Shown here: in pieces, positions 34,787-44,300 of the stretch
Layout: each line of letters starts with the position of its first letter
Numbering within the stretch: the first letter of the stretch is position 1
Assembly (NCBI RefSeq): GCF_963678635.1
Contig: NC_087062.1
Coordinates: 75,136,349 to 75,200,348 of the forward strand
Length of the DNA stretch: 64,000 nt
Direction: 5' to 3'
From: Symsagittifera roscoffensis
Lineage: Eukaryota; Xenacoelomorpha; Acoela; Convolutidae
Notes under the pieces: model-generated
Told to the model about the DNA's origin: nothing
The model's database searches: none
What the model saw: only the letters and a program-made list of their open reading frames with translations
Made by a program: the position numbers and the translations under genes

Positions 34787-36595
34787 TTAGTCGTCGGGGA
34801 AGAAACCGTGGGGGAAGATGTCGTGGATGAGATCTGAAGTTGTTAGTAATTTAGCTAAGATGCGGATGATATTTTTAGTTTGAAGCAGTGGCCAAAGCAA
34901 TTGAAGTGCTTTAATGGTGGTTAGTTCTTCAGTGCCAACTGCAAACTCATAAGGTGTGTTTTGGATTAGATTATATAATTTGTGATTGAATTTAGTGTTG
35001 TGAATGAATTCTAAAATGGGGATTTCTATAGGTTGAACAAATTCGTGTGGGAGAAGGAAGGGTCGGGATTCTTCTGCGTTGAAGGTCTTGGTTATGGGAC
35101 AAAAAATATACATTTGGGTTATGGGATCATAATTTCGAAGAATACCATGAAGGTTAGTATCTTTAATGCAATATGTGAAGTTAAGAAAGAATGGTGAGGT
35201 GTATTTGGAATTGATGAATTGAAAACGGTGGTGTGGTTGTCTGGAGGGAGTGTGTAGGTCGAAGTGATTTTGGATAAAACGATAATATGTATATGTGTGA
35301 GTTTGTTTAGTGCGCAACATAATATCGTGTGAGCAGTGCAAATCTCTTTCATGTGGTGCAAGGAAATGAAAGGTTAGTGAAAATATTTGGAAGCGTTCTT
35401 TAAAACTTTCGTAAGCTTGTGTGTCTGTTAGTGCTTCTGAAATGATGTGGTCAAATTTGCGGTCAAAGAGATTGAGTGTAAATACATATGGTGTTTTAAT
35501 GAAAAATTTTTCTGTGATTTGTGGGTTAGCGAAGCGATCGTCGTCTAAGAATTGATCTTGGTTAGTTCTGATGATGTTATGATCGTAATATTCTAGCGTA
35601 TATTCGTTAGCTCGGGGTGCAGTGTATGTTTTTAGTGATTTTTTATATCCGATGTAAGTAAATTGTCTAGGTGTTAGTGGTGTAGTGAGTCGATATAGCA
35701 TGTCCTTATTTCGTTCTATATCGATGTGAGTGTTAGATAAAGGTAAGCAAAGGGGATTAGTAAAATGATAATATGAGGTCCAAGGAAGGGTAGGCATTAA
35801 AACGTGTTCGTCTACAAAATTACGTGTTTCGTTAGTGTCGTGAGGGGTGTTTAAGGTGTATTGTGGAAATGAGGGTAAGGTGATAGCTAAAAATTCTTTT
35901 GTATTAGTGTGATTTGGGTGATTTATATATTCACGGGCTGTTCCTGGTTTTGCTGGGAAAGGATGGTTGGGGAACTTTCTTTTAAAAGTGCGGTAAGCTC
36001 TATTAGTGTTGAGTGAAGATTCAGTTGATGTGGATGATGGTGCTAATGATTCAGTATAATTTGAAGAGGGTGTAGGGGTAGGTGGGTTGGATGAATTTAT
36101 TGTGGAGGAGATTTGGTTTATGGTTGGGGTATCAAGGTGGTAGGGTTGTTGTTGTAATGTAATAAAATTATCTATTTCTGGGGAGATTTGGGGGGTATCT
36201 GGAGAATTGGATGATCGGTCTGAATGATGTGAAGAATAGGTTGGAGTGACTTGGGAAGCATAAGAGGGTGTAGAATTGGTGGGGACGGGGTTATTTGGTA
36301 GCATTGGTTGAAAAGGGGGGTGGGAAAAAATTGAGGGGTTGGTGTGAAAATTATTGGATGGAGATGGTTCAGAGTCGGCAAATTCATCGGGGGTTTCAAT
36401 ATTCGGGTTATTGAGTTGTGATGTGCAATATAAAACTGAGATGTGTGAATTAGTATCGGAATTCATGCCTGATGTTACATTACTGGTTGGGAAATCGGGT
36501 GGCGGGAAAGCAAAAAGTGGTATTATTGTAATTGGAGTAGTAAGGTTGGTTGGGTGGGAATTTGAACGGTGTAGGGATCCAAGTTGTCGGCTCAT
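34787..36595 (-). CDS. retroelement 3' ORF, 602 residues, unknown function
   Basis: Uninterrupted ORF after env. Its ATG overlaps the env stop as ATGA, which suggests termination-reinitiation. Residues 1 to about 205 are Pro/Ser/Thr/Asn-rich and probably disordered. Residues 205-602 look folded, with many aromatic residues, few cysteines and mixed helices and strands. No signal peptide, membrane span, nuclease or protease motif was recognised. The low-complexity N-terminus resembles that of the ATG-less ORF at 39200-40318, so the two could be related accessory or structural proteins. Being intact beside a broken env, it may be under separate selection or the damage may be recent. Confidence 0.8.
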   Translation of the reverse strand: MSRQLGSLHRSNSHPTNLTTPITIIPLFAFPPPDFPTSNVTSGMNSDTNSHISVLYCTSQLNNPNIETPDEFADSEPSPSNNFHTNPSIFSHPPFQPMLPNNPVPTNSTPSYASQVTPTYSSHHSDRSSNSPDTPQISPEIDNFITLQQQPYHLDTPTINQISSTINSSNPPTPTPSSNYTESLAPSSTSTESSLNTNRAYRTFKRKFPNHPFPAKPGTAREYINHPNHTNTKEFLAITLPSFPQYTLNTPHDTNETRNFVDEHVLMPTLPWTSYYHFTNPLCLPLSNTHIDIERNKDMLYRLTTPLTPRQFTYIGYKKSLKTYTAPRANEYTLEYYDHNIIRTNQDQFLDDDRFANPQITEKFFIKTPYVFTLNLFDRKFDHIISEALTDTQAYESFKERFQIFSLTFHFLAPHERDLHCSHDIMLRTKQTHTYTYYRFIQNHFDLHTPSRQPHHRFQFINSKYTSPFFLNFTYCIKDTNLHGILRNYDPITQMYIFCPITKTFNAEESRPFLLPHEFVQPIEIPILEFIHNTKFNHKLYNLIQNTPYEFAVGTEELTTIKALQLLWPLLQTKNIIRILAKLLTTSDLIHDIFPHGFFPDD

Positions 36596-39212
36596 CGTGG
36601 GCTAAAAAAATTATTATTTTGAGACTGAAAAGCGGTGGTATGGGGTTGTTCTATAATTTGTTCATAAGTATTTTCATCTTGTGAGTAGCGTGTCATTATA
36701 TGTTGGATGGGACTTTGTGATATGGTTGGTCTAAAATTTGGATTATGTGTTATTGCTAAGTTTCGAAAATTACGTGGGACTAGGGATAATGGATGGTTAT
36801 GTGGTAGGGGTGGTAACTGTGGTGCTGTTGGCGTTGTGTCTACATTGTTATGTTCTTCGTCGTATGTGTTCTGTCTTGTTGCTATTTTTGTGTTGTATTC
36901 TTTTATTTGTGCATCTAAAAGAATTTTGTTTATTGATGTAAAAAAAATTCCAAAAAATCCTGCAAATAGTATGCGTGCTACACTTGCTTGTCTATTGACT
37001 TGTGTGTGTATAGCACATGTGTTATAGATTCCTTTTAAGAGTGAAAAAAGAAATCCAATAAAGTTAAACATTGCGTATAAAATAGTCAGTTTTTCTAAGA
37101 TGTAGTAGGGCCATCCTAGAAAATCAAGAATTTCATTCTTGAGTGTAACAAAGCTAAAAGTATTGATAGGTGATATATCTTGGGGACGGTATTTTTCACC
37201 GTTTAGATATATATATAATCTTTAATGTCTTTAAAATATCCGCTATAGTCTTGCGTATAGATGTCTGCAAATCCTGCGGTTTCGGCAAGTTTGCGTAAGT
37301 TTTGGTCAATTGATTGTCTTTGTATTGTGTCCATTTGTGTTAAAAATTCTTGGAATTGTTGTGTTCTAATGTGATGTTGAATATCTGATTTTGAGTATAT
37401 TCCTAATGATTGTAAGTCTATATTTGGGTTTCGAGCGATAGCGCGAATGCTTTCTGGTGAAAATTTTTTGAGTGATTGCATTAATGTGGGATATGGGGTA
37501 AGAAGGTAATATTTATCTTCATCAGGGTTTAGTTGTACTACATTGTGGCCATTTTCTGATCCACATGGGACTGCGGTATCCCAGAAATAGGTTCTTCTTG
37601 AAAGTGTGTCAACGAAATGTACTTTATTCTTATAAAAGATAGGGATTCTTTTATAGCATCTTTTGTCTTCAAAAACGTATAGTGGTGATACTTTTTTGGT
37701 ACAGGTATAAAACCATAAAATGTTTCCTTCATAGTCTAAAAAATTTGATCTATTTCCTGATAGTAAATATCCTGCGTAGGGTATTTTTAATACTGCTAGT
37801 GCAAGTGATTGTAATATTTGTGTTCTTTCTAATTCGCACAGTTGGTGTAGTGTTTCTAATTCGGAGAGTGACATTTCTTAAAAAATTCGGCTAATCGTGT
37901 AGTCTAGTTTCATATCTAAGTGAATATCATAGTGGATATTACCGAAATATGTACTATTCATTAGTGATAGTTCTTGTAAACGTGTGCTTTGATCGTCTTG
38001 GGGCTTTAAATGTCCACCAGGTTGACCTGTATTTTTTTGAAAATGAACTGGTATGTATGATGTTCCTTCATTTGGAGGATGACTTGTGGCGTATGGGTCG
38101 ACTTTTGTTTTTCCAGTGGTCATGTCGAATCCTTTTTCGTATTCAACTAGTATTTCGGAGTATTGTGTTTTGCGAAGTGGGTTTCTGTATTTACATGCAA
38201 GTTCTGTTTCTTGATATATTTGAAAACGTGTTAATTTATTTTCTATATTATGAATGTTTCTAAAATTAGAACTTATTTTTCATAATGGATTTACTTGTTC
38301 ATATGGTATTGATTGTATAAAATATTTTTCGTGAAATTTTATCATACGAGCGTGTATTTTTGCTACTTGAAATGTTGTACATGTGTCTTCGGGGAACCAA
38401 ACAATTGTTGCTTGTGTTCGTGTTGTAGGGTCACAATAGCCTTGGTCGTTTTTACAAGGTAATCTAATTCCTTGATAGATCATTGTGTTGTCTGATAAAT
38501 CTCGTGTGAGTTGAATTTTTTCGAGTTGTATTTTCCAATCGAAAAACATTATTTCTTGGTAACCTTTATTTTTTGTGTCTGCTTTGCAGTTTGATGGGTT
38601 ATTTATACCAATGTGTGGTATCCAGTGTTTATCGTGCATGTCATAGGTTAATCGTCCGTGTGCGCCGTTATATGGGTACTTTTCATCTAATTTTATATGT
38701 CCTTGATATCTTTCAAGTTCTGCTTGATGTACAGAATCTGAAAAAACTTGGAAATATACTAACTTTCTATTTGTGTTTTTATTTTTTGTGATATTTAGTC
38801 GGAGTAACTCGTTTTTACAATCTTCGGGATTGAGATGTAAAAGTCGTTCTATATTACTCTGGTAGAATGATTCATGGTCAAGTCGGTTTTTATTTCCGTT
38901 TGAGACTTGTGAACAATGTACTTTCTTTTCAGAAATTGTTGCTGTGAATTTATATCCTATAACTGTAGTTGCTCGGGCTTTTGAATAGAGTGTCGCTATT
39001 ACATTTGTTGTTTCTATGGCTTGTGGTTCTGTTTCGCATTGTGATACTTGATTTATTGCATATTTGTGTAGTGTTTTTTGTTCGTTTTCTTCACAATCGT
39101 AATGTGATACTAATAAATCTTGTGGTCCTGTGCGGGGGGAAGGGTTTATGTTTTGATTTGAGGTTATTAGAAAAAGGAATTGGAGAAAAATTAAAATTTT
39201 TAGAATATACAT
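36592..39212 (-). pseudogene. env: envelope glycoprotein gene, disrupted
   Basis: Starts MYILKILIFLQFLFLI, a clear signal peptide, then a cysteine-containing ectodomain with DLLVSHYDCEENE and YSKARATTVIGYKFT. A comparable SHYDC/SKARATT signature is, from memory, found in envelope-like proteins of some metazoan Ty3-like elements and chuvirus-like glycoproteins; that link needs a search. The frame is broken by TGA at 38282-38280 and TAA at 37880-37878, and is then shifted at a TATATATATA run near 37206-37217. Coding character continues across each break. Two hydrophobic segments near 37071-37020 and about 37000-36940 should be the membrane anchor, followed by a Pro/Asn-rich cytoplasmic tail. 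As it stands it cannot make a full-length protein without recoding. Confidence 0.75.
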
Positions 39213-40318
39213 GTGTATGACAATCCTGAGTATGGGTTATAAAATGTGATGTAACCAATTGTCTTTTTGGTATATCTGTCGTATTTGTATATTACTTCAG
39301 TTGTTATAAATGGTGGTGGTAGGGATTGAGCTGTTATATTTGGTGGATTTAATGGATAGGGATGTTGAGTAATGTTGTTTAATTTAACCGTGATTTCAAA
39401 TTTTAATTGTAGACTATTCTGTTGGAGTATTTGGATGTTATGAGCACGAATGTCTTCGTGAATGTCTTGTCTATATTGTAGTCTATTTAGTGCCCACTTG
39501 TGGAGTCGGTTACTTTCTAGGTGTTGTCCAAATAATGGTGGAGGTGCTGTGAATGTATTCCAGTCTAGTCTTAAAGGAATATTTGTTGATGATTGTTCTT
39601 GATATCTAGCGTCGAGGTTATTTGGGAAATTTAAGTTAAAAGGTGGTGGTGAAATCTGGCTTATTGATGGTGTTGATGGTAGTGATAATGTTTCTGGTAG
39701 TGATGAGGATGTTGTTGTATCCGTAGAAATATCTATTGGATCATTGACTAAATTTAACTCACCTTGTGTGAATGAATGTGTTGTCCAATATGGTAGTCGT
39801 GATGCCTGGTTTGGGGGGTTAAAGGGATTTTCACGTATTTGTTCAGATGTTGGTGTTGAACCTAAGTAATCTGATGGTAGGCTTGAGGTGCTACGTTGTG
39901 AAAGAAGCGTAGGGGTTTCTGGTAATATACCAATGGGGTTTTCTGGAGTGTTTTGTGATGGGGATTGAGGTATATCAAAATGAACTCGGGGAGTTTGAAA
40001 ATTTCTGTTTCGTCGAGGATGTATAATTTGTCTATTTATTTCGACTGTATTTTGGTTTTGACTAGGATTTTGTGTTGGGTATAAGTTATATGTTGGTTCG
40101 CTTAGAGGTGCTTGTCGTTGAACTGGTTCTAGTGGTTCTGATAAGCGAGCGTGTCGTTCTTCAAAGGTATATGGGTTATCTTGAAAGGAAATTCGTGTAG
40201 ATGTTTGAGGATTTTGGGTAGTTAAAGGTGTTGTTGGGTTATCTTGGGATGATGTCGGTGAAGACTGACTATGTGACTGTTGGGTAGCAATTTTTGATAG
40301 CTTTTTTGGTCTATTCTT
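39200..40318 (-). CDS. ATG-less ORF, 372 codons, Pro/Ser/Thr/Gln-rich
   Basis: Open for 372 codons but without any in-frame ATG. The first 250 residues are rich in P, S, T, Q and N. The last 120 look folded (LDWNTFTAPPPLFGQHLESN and a helix-like RLHKWALNRLQYRQDI). The frame also continues upstream across a TAA (40321-40319) through 30 codons with a hydrophobic segment (ITFALATIILILFL). It overlaps the env start by 13 nt. Expression would need splicing, readthrough, a frameshift or a non-ATG start. Function unknown. Confidence 0.6.
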   Translation of the reverse strand, partial: KNRPKKLSKIATQQSHSQSSPTSSQDNPTTPLTTQNPQTSTRISFQDNPYTFEERHARLSEPLEPVQRQAPLSEPTYNLYPTQNPSQNQNTVEINRQIIHPRRNRNFQTPRVHFDIPQSPSQNTPENPIGILPETPTLLSQRSTSSLPSDYLGSTPTSEQIRENPFNPPNQASRLPYWTTHSFTQGELNLVNDPIDISTDTTTSSSLPETLSLPSTPSISQISPPPFNLNFPNNLDARYQEQSSTNIPLRLDWNTFTAPPPLFGQHLESNRLHKWALNRLQYRQDIHEDIRAHNIQILQQNSLQLKFEITVKLNNITQHPYPLNPPNITAQSLPPPFITTEVIYKYDRYTKKTIGYITFYNPYSGLSYTCIF

Positions 40319-40340
40319 TTAGTGAAAAAGTTTATGTTTA

Positions 40341-40511
40341 TTATAGTATTCTTCTAAAAAAAGAATTAGGATAATTGTTGCTAGGGCGAATGTGATTGAT
40401 GATTGCTTTTTTTATACATTTGCATATTGTCAAGATGAGGGATGAGAGAAATGTTATAAAAATTACAAATAGTAAAAAAATATCGGTTCTACTAAAAATG
40501 GTTCGTATCAT
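40341..40511 (-). CDS. 56-residue single-span membrane ORF
   Basis: ATG directly follows the stop of the previous small ORF (TAAATG). FLLFVIFITFLSSLILTICK is a good transmembrane helix, followed by a basic tail. An A7 run within it overlaps another hydrophobic frame. Viroporin-like in form only. Confidence 0.4.
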   Translation of the reverse strand: MIRTIFSRTDIFLLFVIFITFLSSLILTICKCIKKAIINHIRPSNNYPNSFFRRIL

Positions 40512-40739
40512 TTAGATAAGTTTTTGTGAATCGTACCTGTGGATATAGTCAATAGCTTTTGAAAGTTGGAGGTATAGTTCAAATAGGGAATAGAAAATTA
40601 AAAAAATATTGCAAAAAATGATTAAGATTATTACAAAAGATTCAAAGATATCAAAAAGAAATATTATAAAAGTTTTAAGTATCGTAAAAAATTGTTTGAG
40701 GTTTGTGATAATTATAGTGACTGATTGAGAGAAGAGCAT
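40512..40739 (-). CDS. 75-residue hydrophobic ORF
   Basis: Mostly Ile, Leu and Phe, with about two potential membrane spans (FIIFLFDIFESFVIILIIFC). It lies 580 bp after gag-pol and abuts the next ORF. It could be a chance ORF in T-rich sequence, but the TAAATG junction and position favour a real small membrane protein. Confidence 0.4.
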   Translation of the reverse strand: MLFSQSVTIIITNLKQFFTILKTFIIFLFDIFESFVIILIIFCNIFLIFYSLFELYLQLSKAIDYIHRYDSQKLI

Positions 40740-41320
40740 TTACGAAATGACTTCTTGATCGAATATTTTTTGTCGTTTGGGGCAATTTTCAAGTGTGGTC
40801 GGATTATTTATTAGTTTTTTGACAAGTGGGTTGAGTTTTGTGAAAAATTGTTGGGGGCAATTTTTATGGTGATCGGGAGGTCTTCTTTGTCTTTATTTTC
40901 ATTTGTCAAATGATCTGGGGTATTTTTGAGATTTTTATACTTTAGGCTAATTAAAATGGTCGTTCTTTTACTTTAGGCTAATTTAACATATTTGTTTGGG
41001 GGATATTGGAGGTCTGAGTTGGGGAAATATTGTTGATCTTTGGTTTATTAGATAAGGGAGGGTTATGATATTATGGTGATATTTATTTTAGTTGTCAAGT
41101 TGGAGTGGTTTGCTTATTTTTGACCTGGAGGTTGTAAAGTTGTAGTTATAGATATGCCTGGAGTTTAATATTTTTCGTCTAGTTGGTTTGTGTTAGAGTT
41201 ATAGAAGGTGACGGATTGGATGAATCCTATTGGCTAATTTTGAACTAGAATCGCTGCGTGTTTGTCAGCATGTTATTTTGAAAAATGAAAGTGTAAAATG
41301 TTTCAGAGGTGCAAAGATTA
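40740..41320. other. spacer between gag-pol and small ORFs
   Basis: 581 bp with no convincing ORF on either strand. It might hold a splice acceptor or subgenomic promoter for the downstream genes; no motif is clear. Confidence 0.35.
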
Positions 41321-44300
41321 TTAAATGTAGAAATAAAGTTGTTTTTGAAATTCAACTTTCTTTAATATTTTAGATTGTGGGATGAATAATTTATAATTTT
41401 TACGTGGTTGATTTCTAAGTCGTGAAGACTCTCTATGTTCTGATTTGTCGATTTGTTCTTGGGGTATTATTTGTTCTGTCATTTTTCTTTTTTTTCTTTC
41501 TTTTTGAGATGTATTTTGATCTAGATTTTTTGTATTGTTTTTTGTGATGGTTGATTTTGTTATTTGGTTTTTGAGGTGAAAATCTTTTTGTTCCTTTGTT
41601 GTATTTTCCGTTTGTGGGTTATTTTGAATAACTTTTAAACCTGTAAAAGAATATATTTGAGTTAGTTCGCGGAGTGCGTATTCTTTTGGATAATAAGGTA
41701 ATAGGTTATTTCGGTGTTGAACGATTTCTTTTTTGTCTGAGTCGGTGATTTTATATGTGACATCAGTGGGTTTTGCAATTATTTGGTATGGTCCTTTACG
41801 AAGGGGTTGTAATTTTTTTGAAATTCCTTTTTGAGTATTAAAATTGGGTATTAATACAAATGTTCCAATTTTTAAATCGGAGGCTGGTGTAAAGCGTGAA
41901 TTTATTTGTTCATTAATGTTTTGCCTTTGTAACAACTTTTTTGTTATTTTTTGGTAAATTTCATTGTGTTTTTTATCTCTGTTTAAAATCCATTCGGTGT
42001 GTGTACCGGAGGCTAATTTAAGAATTTGTGGGTGATGAAAATTATCTTCATCGTGTGTATGTAAAGGTAGGTTATAACAAATTGAGTCTTTATTTGGTTG
42101 ACAATAACCTTGTGCGTTTTTATGAGAGTTTGCTGTAAACATTATTGGTTTGCGTGGCTTTTGGTTAAAAACCATTTCATATGGTGACATTCCTAGAGTT
42201 GTCGTGATTTGTGAATTATATGCTAAGGGAAATAATTTTACATCTGCTGACCATTCGGTGTATCTTGTATCATTTCCATTGATGATACATCTGAGATATT
42301 CTTGTAATGAACGGTTCATACCTTCGACTAAGCCGTTTGTCCAAGGTGCGTGAGATGTACGTGGTTTGTGTTTGATGTTATATAGATGACATAGTGTGAT
42401 GATTTCATTATTTATGAATTCTGTACCGTTGTCTGTAACTAAAATTTCTGGTAACCCGAATTTGGCTATCCAGTGTTCATAGAGTGTTGTGTAAGCGTAA
42501 TAAGCGTTACAATGTGGTACTGGGTTAAGTGCTACATAATGTGTAAACGCGTCAACAATTACCATAATGTAGGAGTTTCCTTCGGATGAGGGTGAAATTG
42601 GTCCTTTTGTATCAAAGGAGATACGCTGGTTAAAGTACAAACTTTGTCCTTTAAAGTCTTGTTTTTGTCCTATTTGTTTTTGATTTGGATAGGGTTTATT
42701 TAGTTGACATACTATACAATCATTGCATAGTACTTTTATCCAAATTGGTGCATTTGGGAAATAAAAGTTTTGTATGAAATTTGAATATGTTTTCTCTGAT
42801 CCAGAGTGTCCTTTAATATTTTGTGTATGTGAAATATTAAAAGCTATGAGAATCATACTTAGAGGGAGACAGAGAACTGTAGATTCATTTAATTTGTATT
42901 TTAGAAGGTCTTTGTTTTCGTTAATTGTTGTATTATTGAATTTTCGAAAATATCGGAGAAGTGTTTTATTTCCTAAAATAGTTGTATCTGCCTTGACGGG
43001 TTTAGTTTTATATTTGTGCCATGATTTTAGTTGTCTAATTACTGGGTCAAGATTTTGGTATTGTTTCAATGTTGAAGTTGTAATTGTATCTGTTGGGGGG
43101 AGAAAAATGTTTTCTATTTCTAATTTAGATAAAGGAATTGTATCAAGTGGGTCATGAAGGTCAAATACTTGATTTATTGTGTATTTTGAATCGTTTGTTT
43201 GTGGTTCTGATAAATTTATTTTATCAGTTAGGTTTTCTTTTTCAATTAGTGGAAAAAGGTCTTTTTTATGCGCGTGTTGTTTTACTCTTTTTTGTTGGGT
43301 GTTATTTTTTATCCATTGTGAATATGGGATTGGTTTAAAAGTTGATGTTCCAAGTAGGTCAACTTCATAGTGATTATTTTGACAATCTAAATAAAGTGGG
43401 AAGTGTTGTAGATTGTTTATCTGTGATTGTTCAACGTCAGTTTTTACTGCATATTTGCATTCTAGTCGGGGTGATGTTTCGTTTTTTGCAAGGTAGAATT
43501 TTATATTTTTGGGTATTTCAACTGTGGTTTTACGTGTAAGTAATTCCGGTGGCGTATTTCGACTTAATGTGTCTGGTAATGCAAGATTCTTTCCTGCTTC
43601 CCAAACTATATGTAAGTTTGGGAATTTCATTAGAATTAGTTGAAATCTATAAACTCGGTGATTTGGATTAGATTTTTGTGTAAAGAGAAAAATAATTGGT
43701 TTGTGATCTGTGAATAGAACTGTTGGATGTTTTGATCCAAGTATCAGAAATTCATATTCTGTAAGTGTATAGATTATGGCTGTACATTCTCTCATTAGGG
43801 TTGAGAGTCTTAGCTCTGCTTGAGTGAATAATCGAGAATTTGCTGATATAAGGTTCATTTTGTTTGTACCATTATGTGATTGTAATAACGCTGCGCCGAT
43901 GCCAAATTTCGAAGCATCGCACATTGCATAAAATGGTTGATTTGAATCTGGAATTGTGTTTGAAATTTGTTCAGTTAGAAGTTTTTTAATTTCTTCAAAT
44001 CGTGCTTGATGTTCTATGTTCCATTCAAAATTATTTTGTTGTCTAAGTATATTATAAAATGGTCTTAGGTATAATTGCATTTTATAGACATATTTACTTA
44101 AAAAATTTAACATTCCAAGGAATTCTTGGATTTTCTTTTTGTTTGTTGGTGGTTGGAGTTTTTGAATAGCATCAATGCGTGATTTTAATGGGGTGATTGT
44201 TTTTCTTTCTATATTATGTCCTAAGAATTTAACTCTTGCCAAAAAGAAGTGTGATTTATCGGGGGCGGCCTTCAGATTTTCGTTCTGAAGTATTTGGTGA

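Noticed and set aside
36592-39212. Reading the env stops as programmed recoding (for example selenocysteine).
   Set aside because: One stop is TAA, no stem-loop is evident, and a separate frameshift lies downstream; decay is simpler.
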